DNA of 64,000 bases from NCBI RefSeq assembly GCF_047663525.1, contig NC_092592.1, positions 26,965,001-27,029,000 on the forward strand. Direction: 5' to 3'. Position 1 is the stretch's first letter. Each line of letters begins with the position of its first letter. Of the stretch, positions 24,101-39,100 are shown piece by piece. Source of the DNA: Anas platyrhynchos (lineage: Eukaryota > Chordata > Aves > Anseriformes > Anatidae). Made by a program: the position numbers and the translations under genes. The notes under the pieces are model-generated. The model had not been told where the DNA came from. It searched no databases and saw only the letters and a program-made list of their open reading frames with translations.

Positions 24101-27100
24101 AGATGTGTTTAACTCAAGAAAAAAAAAAAAACACTTATAAATGCAGAAAGCCTCAATAGTATGCCGAGCAAGTCAAAAAAGGGATTAAACCATACACTGT
24201 GAGGGTCCCACCGCCTGGTGAGGGGACACCATGGACATGGGGTCACCTCTGCCAACAGCAGGAGCAGCATCGCGTGGTGCCAGCTTTCCTGCACAGCCAG
24301 GGACAAGGCCAGCAGCAGCACAGCCTCACCCGGGGGTATGGCATTTGCCAGCAAGCACCAGGTTTGGGTCACAGCTCCCGGCACACACCAGTGGTACACG
24401 AGGAAGCCACTCCACGCATGCACTCATCACGGGGAAGCTGCTCAGCTTCTCCTAGCCTCGATATTTTTCCCCCCTGTGCAGTCAGAATAACTTTTAACAA
24501 TTGGTGTCAAAGCCTTCATCTAAAGCTCAGTGACAAGAAAAGCACAGCCAAAGGTTCGGTATTAAGAAAGGAAATCACAAAAGCCCCTTTCAAAGTCAAG
24601 AATGCCATTCCAAAACAAGTCGGGCGAGCCCCTCGCTTTGTGCGCTGGGCAGGAGGGATTTGGGACACGTGATGATGGGATCTGGGGGCACGCCAGCCAA
24701 AAAAACAAACCGCGGCGGGTTTCACAAAACCGCCCGTTTAGCACTGCAGCTCTTTACAGGCAGTTTGCTGATAACCCCACAGAGGCAAACCGCCCCTCTT
24801 TTCAGCATGGGCTGCCTAACCTGCACCTGGGGGCAACAGCATGGCAAGGAGAAGCGATGCAAGCACCAGCTTTGACCTGGCCAGCCTGGAGGCAGCAGCA
24901 GCAGCAGCAGCAGCAGCGGTGATAAGGCAGGAGCCCTGGCACGAGCCGGGAGCACGGTGCCAGATTGGCAACAGGCTCGTGCAGGTGGCCGCTGGCACCT
25001 CCGCCGTGTCCTTCGCCGTGCTGCTCCAGCAGGATACGGCCTGGGACTCCGGCTGGTCCCGCGGGACCTGCAGCTGTGTCTTGGCACAAGCAACCTTGCA
25101 CTTTTAGGCAGCCACACGTATATTTCTGCACTCTGAAACATACCGTAAGCGTTCCTAATTTTAGCTGAGCTTTTAAACGATTCCTGGAGATTTGAGCCGT
25201 AGCCATCTCGCACAGAAATCTGCCTTTTTTTGTAACGCGCACCCAGCAGCACCCCTGCGGAACTGCAGCACAGCTGCAGGTGAAGAAGCAAGAGATTTTA
25301 GACAAGTTTTTGAATGCCATCTGTAAATTTTGCTACTTCAAAAGCGACTCATAAAGATGAGATGCAATTGAGTGCTCCCTCCTCGTGATATCTGAAGTCA
25401 GCTTTCAAAGGTTATCTTGTCTGTTGTTTTTTTTGGTGGGGGGAGGGAGTTGGGTGAGAAGAAACTTATGAATTAATTCACGGTTGTGAAGTCATTCAGA
25501 TTTCTTCTGCGTTTCCCACTAGACAGCTGAGGATGTGTTGGATCTTAAATCACAGAGGCTGCAGCTAGGGAAGCAGAGCAGAGGAACAGCAGCGCTCCCA
25601 CACATGGTATTATCCGAGATCCTTCCAGCAGCGTTAACATCTTTCCAGGTGCCTTGAGAATAACTATATTAAAAAGATCGTCGTTTATTTTAATCCCTTT
25701 GCTATCTTTGTTTCAAACCGTATATTCCCAGATTTGCCTCTACCATTACAAGCTCTGCCTGTTGGAATTACTCTGCGTGTCGCTATACCTTCGCTTACCC
25801 TCTATGCCAGCAGTGACAGCATCAAGAAGTTTTTTCGGTGACCTTCTCCCATGTGTGAATCACATTCATAAGTAGGTCCCCAAAACTGCTGCTCACCCCT
25901 CGCTAAAAGCCCCAGTTTAGCAAATACCCATTCCTGGGCTCGTGCCAAAGGGCGTGCAGCAGTTTGCAACCGGTCGATTAAGAAATCAGTGACTTGCTGA
26001 AATGTCTTGCTGAATGAGGATTTAAATCCTCCCTCCCCCCCAGGCCCACTTTTGTTGTGCCTCGGGGACATGAAACAGCTCAGCCTGATCCGTCTCGCTA
26101 AAGAAACCGAAGAAACCCTGGCACTGCAGCTCTCTCAGCTCAGACTGAGGACTCTTCTGTTTGCCCAAGGAGGTGAAGTTGTGATACTCGGCAATTTCCT
26201 TCATTAAAGCAGCTTCACTTGCACAACCCCAGTGGAGAGGGGGATGGACTCGATGAGCCCTGTGGGTCCCTTCCACCTCGGGCTATCCTGCGAGAGATTG
26301 GGGTCCATAGGGCGAAGGGCCTCACCAGCTAGGGTTAATCCCAGTGCCCACGGGTAGAGACCTGAAGCTTTCTGCTCTTCCCAGCCCAGGAGCACAGCTT
26401 CACAAGGAGGAAAGCAGCAGAGCCTCTCATCTCCCATATGCTGGCATAGCTGGATGGCAGAAAGCGACCTGAATCCGAAGGGTTTGTTATTTCAGAAGGC
26501 TCTGGCAGGTTTGGAAGGGGTGAATGCCTCTTCAAGAGCAAAACAGAGCAGCTCAGAACCCATCCTGAACCAAACCAAGCCGAGGGAAATAAGCTAATTA
26601 TGTTTATTTTCTACTTCTAGCATACAGCATGGCTGCTTCTTTCTGCAACATCCTGTGCCTTCTCGTCATTCCACATATCTGTGTTAGAGAAAACTTTAAA
26701 ATTAATTTGAGGCTTCGTTCCTTTAAGCTGAACAACTTTGTCTTAAGTGTGAGACCATCAGCAAGTCCTCCAGGCAAACAACAAAAAAAAAAAACCTTGG
26801 TATTTCTGATAGTCACAGGACTAAAAGTGTCGATTAAAAATGTTCTGGGAAGAGCTTGCAATGTGTAATACACACCGAAGAATGGCAGATGGGAATATGG
26901 TTCATCACTTTCAGAGGCTATTTTCAAAGATTTGACAGATGCATTCAGACATACAGAAAAGATATGATAAATGCTAGTTTACAGCACCAAGCTTGCGAGT
27001 TATTTACACAAAGACTTACTATTCCCAAACTAGTGTAAGATGTAGCCCCTAATCATACCAAGTTTTTATTTAGATGATATTTGCCAAGTAAAGCTAAGCC

Positions 27101-30100
27101 AGCGACAGCATGAGGCTACCTTAGCATTTCACTTTTTAATACCAGGGTTAGTATACAAGGAATACAATAGTCAGTCTGTAGTGTAATAATCAGGTATCTT
27201 TACCAAAAAATGGAATTGGAGATGATGTTAGTAAATGCAAACCCTACCTACATTTCAGCAGCACAAGCTGAGGAAAACACTTGTCAGGAAAAAGAGGAGC
27301 CTGGAGCAGACAGGCTGCAGCACTACGTGAATGTTCCTGAAGCCAGGAGATTCCCACGTGCTGCTCTCAAAATCACCCCAGGACTGAGCCCACAGGTTAG
27401 CAGAAATGCCCAAACCCACGTGGCCTCCATTACACACCGCTTCCTGTAACCTACTTTTGAGCATTCAGCATTTAGCTATCAATAATGCATGACATTAAAA
27501 GTAGTTCAACCCAACACCAAGTGGGGTGGGCAGAAAGGGAAGGGGGGCTGCAGCAGGCAGCAGCTGGAGCGTGGTGGCACCACTCAGCCTGCCCCGGGAC
27601 CCGTGCAGGACAGCGGGGCTGGAGCCTTCCCCAAAAACCAGGAGCTGGGGCCGTGCCCCTGTGTGCAGGGGGAGCTGGGGCTGCAGGCAAGCAGAGCACT
27701 GCTGTGCAGGGAGGCAGATAGCGTGAGCTTGGTCCAAGCTCCTCCGGTAAGCAAGGCGCTGCTCCCAGGGGAACAGGGTTATTTGGGAGATGGCAAGCGA
27801 GCCAAATTGAGCCGTGCAAGGCAACGGTAAAGGTTCCCAGCTAGGCTTTTATTTGCAGGGTTTCTACCTTGGCTCATTACTAAGTGCTCAATGAACAAGG
27901 CTACTTTTCCCCCCCCTCCCCTCCCGAGACGCTGTTCATTCTTCACCAAATAAATTATTTACCATGAGAGAAATTAAGGTGGCCAGTAGGGAAGAGCAAA
28001 TTAGAGTAGGGGAGTTCACGAGAGCAGGCTGCTGCGAGGCGACATTTCAGCTCTCACACACGTTCCCTGCCCAGCTGCTCAAGCAGCTTCCTCACCAATC
28101 CTAATCACCAACAAGGCACGAAGGGAGCGCACCGACCCCAAAGCTTGAGCCTCCAGCCAGAATTTGTTTCACCTGCTATTTTCACTTCCTCCCCTGGTCC
28201 TTTACTTGCAGTAATTTGCATTTCAAAACCTCCAATTTACTAGTGCAAGCGTTTAGGAAGCACGCTAGAAACAAGAGAATGGGAACCCCTTCAAGTTTTT
28301 CACAACAAAATTTATTAGAAGAATAGTGGTTTTGAAAAGTCTAGCATCCAGTGAAAACTACCATACACAACGTTACAGCTGGGAATGTGTTTCCAAAATG
28401 ACATGGTCAAATAATACAATGGAGCCATTAAATCTTACACATGCACAACAAGAGAATTAGCGCTTTGACATACAATGCAAAAAAATAAATGGACCACATG
28501 AAATAAAAATTTAAAAGTACTTATCACATACATTAAGACACAGCTTATTTAGTCCAGTCAAAAAATCAGAACTGCATTAAAAAAATTAATGTAGTGCAAT
28601 CAAACCAAAAACCTTAATTTGTGATCATAAGTGCTCTACTACATAAAACATTGATCATAGCAAGGAACAAAAAATTCAAATCACACAGTACAAAAAAATC
28701 TGTAAATAAATATAAACTACAGTACAAGAGAAATATTAAATTATACAATTCCGTCAAACTGTAAACAGTATATTGAAATGAGGTCCATAAGAGTAAAGGG
28801 GGGGGTTCCTGTTTTTTTCCCATGACACTTGAACTTCTAGAGGTCAGAGAGAAATGCCATTTTCCATACTCTTCAAAGACTATGGGTTACATAAATAGAA
28901 AGAGAAGACTTTTTAGATGTAAAGTGTCAAATAATAAAGCAGAGGTGTTGCTGACTTGCGACTGCCAACAGATTCCTGCGAGAGCAGAGCAGCAGATTTT
29001 ATTTTGAAGTTTCACCTCCCTGCGAGCGCAGCACGGAGGCCCATCACTACAGATGTTCAGTGCCAACACGTTCGGAATTAGCGCTCAGCATCAGAGAGGA
29101 GACACCTGCTGAGGGCCCGGTCCTACCAATTAGGTGGAAGCGATTACGTGCACCGTTACCAACTTGGACCTCTGCTGATTATCTGACAGGTTTACACGCT
29201 TGTCATACAAACACCAACTTTGGCAGAACAATTACTAATAAACTCAAAGCACTCCCGGCCCATTGGTTTCCATCACAGTGGCCAGTGCACAGAATTCTCT
29301 AAGGACATTGCATAACTAGAGTGTAGAGGTCAGACAGCCAAGGACCCGTGCTTGAGGTTAGAAGTAGTTATGGTGAGAGAGAAGCAAGAGCCACGTTAAG
29401 AAGCTGCCTCTGCCGGGTACAGAAGCAGCTGGGAATGTATTTCTTTTTTAGCTGCGCTGGCTAGTAGTGGCATTTTAAAATATATAAGTTTAAGATAACA
29501 TATATACTATATATGTATATAATATAATACATATTATATAATATACATAGGAATTTCTTACAATACATACCAGGAACCCCCACGCGATCTGCTCAGTAGT
29601 AATAACTGAATATACAGAATGCCACTATAAGTGTCTGAGGCACTGTGTGCTGGAGAGTAAATATGCAGCTTTAAAATCCGTTTGGCTGAGTTATACCTGG
29701 ATACCTGAACTGAGTTTTAAGTTGACATTCATCAAGGATGTGCTATCAGCACGTCAAAAGAAAAGCAAAACAAAATACAAGTCACTGCTAGGTTTAAGAA
29801 GAGAGTACAAGTACCTGAATTGAGTGAGGATAGTGTGTAAACTGTCCCTGAGGGTTTTTAAACAGTGTGTGTACAAGTTGGATTCCTAAGAACATTAGTT
29901 TAAACTTACATTGCGGACTGATAAAATACCAATGTCTGACAATTTAACAAGTGGAGGTTAGAAAGAGTTATGAGCAAACACTCAAAACATATTTTATACA
30001 TTTTAAAGCAGCAGTAAGCTGCTGTAAGCATACATCCCATCAGTACAAGCAACACGTGGGACTCAGATAAAGGTTTCTATTTGCAAAAAGCCCATCATAT

Positions 30101-33100
30101 ATCGATAAGTAAAGAATATTCACCTGCTAAATTAGAATGCACCTAGTTACAGACTAGCAATTCAAGATTAATTTTTTTTTAATCAAATACTTTGCTATAC
30201 TTTGCTATTACATACTAAAATCCCTTAAGCTCACTAATGCTGGTATTCTAATCTATTTTTTTTAATGTTCCCCCTTCATTTAAGAAATATACCATTCCAC
30301 AACTTAAACATTAAGATCCATTTTCAGTCCTCAGATGTAAAAAGCATGTCAATGAGTTTATATTAAAAATTTACATGGTAAAAAGGCTTGAATTTCAGCC
30401 AGAGATTCTAAATACTACTCATTCCCTGAAGGCATAAGGGAGAAAGAATCCCTACCCATTTTTCTTGTGATATATTTTTACAAACTGAACATTAAACAAT
30501 GGTCCAAAATGATTTTTCAGTTTGGGAAACTTCCCTTTCCCTACCCACCATCCCAGATTCCAAATGTCAAGCCCTGAAATGGCCTCCTGAAATGACCAGT
30601 TAAAAATATCAGGCATGTATACATCCCCTGCCTGAACTTCAGAATATTTTGTCATACTACTCTTTAAAAGACAGATTAGTATCCCAAGAGAACTTGTAAT
30701 CTGACCTGAAAAGCTGTTAACGATCCTAGATTGTACGTTTAAAATACCTCATAACCTGAAGACCAGATTTAATTAAGACTCTGGCGTTGTAACAGAAAAA
30801 GTGCTGCAGTTATTTATCCCTTTTCTGGTACTTTAGAATAGGTCAGACAAGTGCTTTTTATACTGACAGAAAAGTTTACATGCTTTCATGCAGGCATAAA
30901 AAATAGTATCTGCAAAAATATTTGAGAAATGTAGCACCAAGTAGTTGATACTGTATTAGTAGCTGTAGTGGTGTCTTCATTACTTCTGAGTAGGAAAAAA
31001 CATTAAGACTGTATATTAGGTAATAACTAGAGAAATTACTTTCTGGCATTAACATTTCCTGCTCCAGTCAGAATGAAGTCTGTGTCCTAATCCCTGCTCC
31101 AACAGGTAGAATTAGCATCTCGAGTACTCTGAAGCTATACTTACCAATTAAGTAGAGACAAGCATAGGGCAGGAAGGGGGAGATGTTTGTTTTTAAGAAG
31201 GTGAATGAAATACGCTGGGACAGGCTGAAAAAAATCCAGCCTCCTAGTACTTAGCCCAGGAAAACTGATTTTGCAATTGGGATAAGAGATTTTTGTGAGG
31301 ATTAGAAAAAGCTCTCTAATACAAAAGGTTTTCGTGACGATACCTGAATATAGGCATAATTAAATAGGACGTGAAGCCCAAATCTGCTGCTGTAATACTG
31401 TTATAGAGACCTGGCCCTAGTCAAACCAAAAACAGGAGAGAGATGGACACTAGACTGCTGTAGTTTTTTCCTGGTCTATGTGGAGTGCATCTATGAATCA
31501 TTCTGAGTCTACAATCTCTCTCTGTTTAGCAATCACCACAGTACTTACAGTGGTGACACCCTGGATAACCAGAAATTCATAACCATAGTGAATGTATTTG
31601 CTACATCTAACAGAACTAGCAGTGCAGATTTTCAGGTTTCTGAAGGTTCTAATCACTGAGTTTTCAAAATAATTCAAGATCAAGTATTAACCTCAACAGT
31701 ACCAAGACTAGTCTCAAAACCATTTGGGTATAGCTTCTAAAACCGGTATCAGTCAGCATTATCTACTGGTGCCAAGAAAAAGCAGTATTGACCTAGACTG
31801 AAGTCACATTTAGTTTTTGAAACATTTGTGGGGAAAACCTAGAAGTTTCTGATGCCCCTAAAAGGGAGAAGCAACCCTTCAATCCTACCTCTAACATCTG
31901 GCAGAGAATTTGAGATATTTAAACTATTGTGACAAAGCTTTCAGTACAGGTTAACCAATATGCCTTCATAAGCGTTTGGACTGCAATAGGTGCATGCATT
32001 CTCACACTGAAGAGTTAAAATTTCGTCTTCACTGAAAGAAAGAGCTCTTTACACGACAAGATGTTGCCACACTGTTTTTGAGAAACAAGGGAACGGCACA
32101 GTGTTCCCTTCACTCCTTGGACACCGTGTTCTTCTCCTAAGACTCAAGGACATCTTAAGAGCATTGATCCAAAGTAAACTGAAAAGCAGCACGATAACTC
32201 CAGTTTTGCCTGTATAACAATCGCTGCAGATGATATAAAAAGCAATTCAGTCAGAACTAAGAAGTTGTTCCAACCTATACAAAGCTTACTCAACCCTAAA
32301 GCCCCTGAATCATATTGCCAGTTCCTGCGAATTTCTGGGGGAAGGCAATGTACCCTCGGGTCCTTGTGAAAGAAATATTTAGACTAATGTCGGCCTGCCA
32401 CTAGTAAAAGCACAGACTGTTCCTTGCCTGCTCCTAACCAAGCTAAGCACACCTGCAGTTACCTTTCGTGTTTAGGAATATCCGTGAGCACTGGAAAGCT
32501 CCAGAAGGAAGGTGGCACAGGAATTGCTAGAGAACGCAGAAGCTGAAGGTGTTCCCTTACTAGAGGCACTACCTTATCTCTACTCCTGCATTTGTTAACA
32601 CATTTGTTTTCCGAATTCAGTGAAAATTCAGGTCTAGCAACAGGGCTGGTAACGCGAGCATGGAATTAGGGGTTCTGCAGCAAGAAGAAAGCAAAAGGCA
32701 TACCTGCATCGCCTGGGCAGCAACTTCTACTTAACAGGAAGAAATGAGAAATCCTAAAGGGAACTGCCTTGAGCCTTCAAGAAAGGTTAGCGAATGACTG
32801 AGAAAAAAGTCTTCTGACAGAAATCAAAGCGAGTCCAGATACGTGTCCCTACAATACCTGACTGGAAACGTTCAACTCGATAGCTGTACTCAAGCATTAC
32901 GGCCACGATAATGCCTACAACACTGTGGAATGAGGATCCAGCTGGCTGAAAGTGAGGTAATAGTTTGTAATAGGTCAGAGTTCTAAAAAAGCACTTTTAC
33001 ATCTTACAAGTCCAAATAATAATAAAAAAAGGACACATTTCATACATGTTGGGCTTTCTCACCAGAACTGTACGATAATTAACTCCACACCAGGACCCCT

Positions 33101-36100
33101 ACCACACTAAGCCTTACTCATCTTCAATTATATGCTGCAGCAAAGATTTACCAAGCGACACCTAAACTTCAGTACAATATGAAACTTGAACCTTAAAACT
33201 TTATACACACAAAATATAAAATTACTTTTCTAGGATGGGGGTAGGGGAGAGGGATTCTCCTTCATGACACTTGGACTGAAAAACTAGTTTTCAGAGACTG
33301 CCACAAATATTATTCACAGTTTCTTGCTGTCAGGCTTTTTCAGCTACATCAACGTAGTACACAACAATACTGTTAAGTCCAATAACTACATCGGATGGAC
33401 GTTCTCGGGAATAAGAGCAAACTAGTGACGAAAAATACCCGAAAGGCCTCCTCCTATCGACGTCTCCATTTTTACAGGGTTGCGGTTTGTCTACGTTACG
33501 CGTTAATGCCATCTCAGAAGAGCAGCAGAAGAAAGATTTTAAACCTTATCTCCTGTCCAAGTGATCCAAGTAACATAAGCATCCACTTACCAGAAATAAC
33601 ATGAGAAACAAGGCTTTTGTCACAAAGACAGCAGTGAACCACACCTTCCCACACCAAAATATGGTCAACCAGGGATTTTGGCCATGCAAACTGCTGGTCA
33701 GCAGAAAATTAAGCATGCTAATGGACAAACATTAATTCCAATCATATATTTAAAATGATCCCAAATACTACTAGTTAGCTACACTGAAAGCGCCTGTAAA
33801 AAATATGTAGTGAGAACTGAAACAAAATCTTAGTGATCACTGCAGCACTTCGAGTGATACTAGCCTTACGTGATGAATCACCTCAGAGAAAATACATTAG
33901 ATGGGACTTTGAAACAAAAAGTTAACATTAAAAGGTGCACCTGAATATTACAGACTAAATTTACAAAACCTACAATAAGGTAAAATATATATCTTTTGAA
34001 TATTCAGCAGCTTTTTTTTTTTAAATTTGTTTTTATTTTTTTGAGAGGCTCATGAAATTTTTCAAAGGGACCACTAACTAATCTCAACCATGCTTCACAA
34101 AACAATAATGGCTATTTTATATTGCAGTTACCAACGTAATGCAATTAGTGCTTAAAAAATAATCTACACTTTTTTCTTTTTTTTTCTTTTTAAACAGAGA
34201 CCTTTGGAGGAAATATGGTTGTTCAAAAGCTTCTCGAAAAAGAAAGGTTACCTGAATAATAAGTTATCACAGATCAAGTGTTGTGTTTAAAAGCTTTGCA
34301 GACGTGAGTATTACAATCTTCAGGTCTCAGGACATTTAAACTGAGAAAGTTACGCGTTTGGTTTGTTGGTTATTTTTTTTAAATCCACTTTCTAACCAAA
34401 GCAAATAAAGAGTACTCAACTTCTCACTATCTATTTACAATTCTTAGCCTACAGTCTGAAATGACAAGACAAATTCTCTTTTAAAACTGCAGCATTAAAG
34501 GGTAGGCACACCATTCTTCTGCTGCACGATTGTCACCCACTTAAACATACACATACAAAATATTTAGGTTAGTAAAATGAGCACTCCACGTACACTACAG
34601 TGACAAGTTTTCATAAAACTCAACTCATGTTGCTTAAATAAAGACAACTGCAAAAGGTTAAACCTCTCTGAACAGTAAAACTGTGTTAACTCTTTTTTTT
34701 TCCTGTGTTAAACTTGCAAACTTTCTACCATAACCTCCAACAGCAGATGAAACCACACGATTAACTGCACCTTTATTGCAATTACCAGCTAAACTGGAAC
34801 ATATTGCAGAGTTTATATACTGCTACTGAGCTTCAACTGCTTCAAATGCCGCAACGACAACTAGAGAGCTACGAGGAACCAGGATTTTGAGTACTAAAGC
34901 ATATTAAGTAAACAAACAAAAAAGTATACCTGGGGCCAAATGCCCGGCCCGTTTCAAGAATGAGCAGTGCATATTTAAAACGACAGCAATGGTGTGCCTA
35001 ACCTTTGAAAATATGAAGTTACTGGGGAGGGGGAGAGGCTAATAGCATCAATTGTTCCAGAATTCATTCAGCATCCCTAGGACTAGCTAAGGCCATCCTC
35101 CCGTGAACTTGTAGAAACCACTTTCAATCACTGACATCACTGAATGCTCTCACACAAAAATTCCAATGCTTCTTTTGGTTGTGCAACTGGGAAAAAAAGC
35201 GGTAATTCTAGCTACCTTTTGCACAAATTAAGACCAAATTGTTTCTACCTGAAGAACCAGCAATTGCGATTTGGTCGTACTGTGGTAAGTCCAGTAAGCT
35301 CCACCTAGTTACTGACCACTCCCGCTGAAAGTATCAAAGATAAAAGTTCTGTACAAAAACTTATCCTGGATCTCCATATAATGATACAGATATCATTAAC
35401 ATTTGGAAAAAAAAGAAAAAAATATTTGTGGTTTACGGAGTGCTTTTACGGTGTTTAAATGCTTATTCTAGCATGTGCTAAACCACTATCAAAATAGGTT
35501 AAATAAAAACAACACCCAAAAAAAAAAAAGCAGGACTTAGATTATTTCCTGCTACTGGCAACTGTAATATTTAAAAAGGAAACACCCATTCATCGGGTGT
35601 TCGACCCTGACTGTATTACAGATAGATATGATGCAGAGCCTGAGTTAGATCAGGCTACCAGTGTTTTACTTCTTCCCTGAACATTAACAAGCTCCTTCAC
35701 TAACGTGGATATTTGGGCAGACTACTGAGGTTGTAACGTTTGAGATCACTGTTTTGTGGGCTTTTTTTTTTTTTTGCGCAAGATCACAGTAGTTTGTTAC
35801 ACGTATCCCCCCCCGTCCCCAGATTAGAGTCATTTAAACTAGTTGTTGGAACCACATAGTTTAGTAAACTCAGAATCAAGTCTGTAAAAAGCATAAAGGT
35901 CACAAAGAACCATAGTTCTGTTATAATGAGGCATACCCTAATACATCATTTAGTGTACCCTGACTGCTCCTGGCCATGAGAAGCTTGTCTTCCGTGAGAT
36001 AAGGCTACATCCTCAAGCAGGTGAGTCAAATATCACCCTTCAAAAATATCAAACAAAATTACAGCAAAGGTAGTGTTACAAATAATCAACTGACATATTC

Positions 36101-39100
36101 TGAAGGTAGTGTATGTAAGTTTTCCCTCCCCTCCCCTCCGGGTGAGCACTAAGCAGACAGCGAATGGTATGTTTAATTTAGAAATAAAATAGCGGAGAGC
36201 CTAATTAGACCCAATTGATTATCCACCAAATAAACAAATCTCCGAGTTCGAGAGAGGTACCATTCCTAAGTAGCTTGATTTAGCTTAAATCTTTCCATCA
36301 ACTGGATCAAAGAAAAGGAGGGGGAAAAAAAGATTACTGAAACCTTTTGTAGAACGACAGTCTGATTTTCTCAGTCAAAAAAGCCTGGTTTGGAGAGACT
36401 ATCAGTTTAACAAAGTGGACTTATTTCTCTAAAGGCAGAGAAGAAAAATTCCAACAACAGGAGTTCAGGCGGGCTGTACAGGCAAGATGTCCACTTCCAC
36501 AGATCTGCATTCTTTATGAGGTAACTCAACTCTCTATTACAGAGAAACATGCAAAAGGCAAAAAAAAAAAAAGTGGGGGGAAAAAAAGAGAGCAGGGTAG
36601 TGGGCAGGTGAAGGAGGGAAACTGCACCATACCAGGCAAGAAAAAAATTTACAAATGTGACATTCAGAGCACACCCTTCACCTGTGTCCACGCAAGTCTA
36701 TGCTAGACTGCAAAGGAAAGAACATTGCAGTCAGTAGGAGAATCAGGTGTGCTCAATGGTGGTTGAACTATGCAGTAGTGCTCACCCAGTTTGCAAAGTA
36801 ATTGGCACTCTACAACATCCCTACTCATCTTTCAATTCATTCGCACTTTGTGCTGCTTCTCCCTGGGGATCTAATTCAATCTTTACTGAAACATCCTGCC
36901 CCTCCGACCTCATTAATTTCATTTTTTTCTTTGGAGGGTTTTTCAAAGTGCCCAGCCTCTCTTTAACTTTGTACTCCAGTGTACTGTGGGGGATCCCATA
37001 AATACTCTGAGCTTTGGAAACGCTCATTTTCCCGCTCATAACCACAGAGATTGCTTCCTCCAATATCTCGCTGTTGTACTGTCTGTATCTCCCTCTTTTC
37101 TTCCTAGGTTGCTTGGAGCCAGGATCTCCCTCTTGATCTGAGGTGGGATATGGCTGTCCAGAGGTAGACTGCTCAGCATCTGAGCCCCAGGAATCTGGTC
37201 CAGCATCCAGCAAACTTCTCCTGTTTTGTTTTGGAAGGATAGCCCTTAACTTTTTGCTAAGCGCGCTCTCCGTTTGTGAACCCATTACCAAAGAGCTATA
37301 GCTGTACTGGTCACCAGTGCGGGACTCCCAAGAAAGGTCCATGCCTCGAACTTGTGGTATCTTTAAATCCACAGGAGACGAATGGCTCACGTCCTTTTTC
37401 CCATCCTGTTTAGTTTGAAGTGCCATTTTTTGAAAGGCAGAGTTTTCTGTAAGAAAAGGAAGGTCACTGATGTTGCTGAGTGCACCATTTCCCCTGAATT
37501 TCATGCGGCTGAAATTGAATTCGTAGTGTGGTTTTGCCCAAGAAGCCTCCCTGGATAATATTAAGTGCTGTCCATGATTCTGTAGTCCAGATGGCCCATG
37601 GCTGGCAGCCGTAGAAAACTGGTTTCTGCTCAGCAGTTCTTCACTAATCTGGAGTGATCGAGCCAGCGGTACTTTAAGAGATGTAGAGTGGCCATAACCT
37701 TCCCTGGTTCCATCCTGCAAGCTTCTTGGAGGTACCCCATCACCACTCTGTAGTCCCTCTGGATGGTGCTGGCTGGGTCTCCCAGGTCGCCTAATTGGAT
37801 GGAAGGAAACTGATGTGAGCAGGACTTGCACAGGTAGGGAGGGATGGGTGAGGGGGCCACTCCTTTATTAGAAGGCCTTGCTTGGGTAACATCACTTTTT
37901 GTGTTATTTATTTTTTTCTCTAAAATTTTTTTTTAATTTTTAAATTTTTTTTTTGTTTATTAAGTCTCAGCATCAGTCAGTTTTAAAACTTGTTCACAAA
38001 AAAAGAGAAGCTTTTTGGGCAAAGAAAAAAATGAAACCTGTTGGCTGGTCTCTGGTTGGGTTCACAAATTCTCGGAGGAGAAAAGACTTCGCGCAAGCGT
38101 CTGAAAATAGCACCTTAATTACAAAGTAGTAGTCAATCGCCATAGATCTATACACAACTGTGTTACTGGTGTGACGTTACCACTAAACAAGTACAGTAAT
38201 AAAAGAGTAAGCCAAAAATGCAACATATTCAACATGCAAATATGACTGATTGGCTTGACTTTCGTTAAGCACCGAGTATGAAAGCTGGGATACTGCAGAT
38301 CACAAAGAAAAACGCTAGACTTACCAAATTGCTCTCTCAACAACTAAGTGCATATATATATACATGTCCCTGATTCTCATTTGACACACAGCACAGCATG
38401 GCTAGGAAAAAAAACTCAAATACAAAGCTATGAACTTTAGTCCAGACCAAGGGTTAGTAGCAGAAAAAACAGTATGTTTTTTGCATTTTTTTTTTAACCG
38501 TTTTCCTTATGTCACAAGTGTTCTTTATGACACAACGTACTACTGCAGATAAACACGTGTATTTTAATATTTTGCTTGCTTAGCCCCTCTGTAGTAACTA
38601 AGTCACACTGGCCAGCAACTCGTTGCAAATTCCACCTCCAAACCCTCCCATGTTTCAACAGACAGCCTAACCAAGCGACTGGGAAGCAACTGAGTTTCAA
38701 TGCTCTGGTAGACTTTACTGGAGTGAAGCCCTCTAGATAAATCAGCGTTACTTAAGGACAGAGTGAATACTACTGAAAAGCTACATTAAAGTCACATTTC
38801 GATCAGGAAAAAAAGCCTTTAGAGCAGACATATCCGCTGAAAGCACCTGGCACGTAACATGCACAGCACTTAACATGTATGCTGCTAGCTCCTCTCCAGG
38901 GTGCGATAGGTCACAGCTGGAGTACCAAGAGTCAAACTGGATTCAGACCCAAATCCAGAGAAATGAATAGCCTGCTGTCCCACAGAACTTGGTGCATATT
39001 CTCTGCCCCTTCTACAGCATGTGTTGCACGAGAATGCACACCAGTGTGCCTGAAGAAAGGTGATACTGGCAGCTAGCTACAACAGGTCACACCTGATTTC

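Larger units (their letters stand above)
15182..28290 (-). other. LCOR: LCOR intron of the long form (3' part), no supported coding gene
   Basis: For the long transcript the intron runs from 40483 to 15182, about 25.3 kb; this entry covers the part past the short form's 3' end. I find no coding exon with phase support. Contents: a promoter-like GC-rich patch at about 17150-17400, a small tandem repeat at 19266-19310, a (CAG)8 tract at 24893-24916, a CR1 fragment near 26230-26300, and AT-rich TAAT-motif-rich stretches at 21780-21900 and 22330-22560 that could be regulatory. GC content falls from left to right across the stretch. Confidence 0.6.
28290..36820 (-). other. LCOR: Long AT-rich 3' UTR of short LCOR isoform
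   Basis: From the short-form stop (36821-36823) to the poly(A) signal at 28311 the DNA is uniformly AT-rich, without repeats of recognisable families and without coding frames of note; the few frames of 60-95 codons have UTR-like composition. The strand assignment comes from the flanking stop codon and signal. An AT-dinucleotide-rich stretch lies at about 29480-29550. An 8.5 kb 3' UTR is long but not unusual for a dosage-sensitive transcription regulator. Confidence 0.6.

Noticed and set aside
24841-25107. 88-codon + strand frame with poly-Ala
   Set aside because: The poly-Ala comes from a (CAG)8 repeat; the rest is not protein-like and there is no promoter or splice support.
28614-28823. 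Hydrophobic - strand 69-codon frame, possible small membrane protein
   Set aside because: AT-rich UTR sequence gives Leu/Phe/Tyr-rich frames by chance. There is no start context and no family resemblance.
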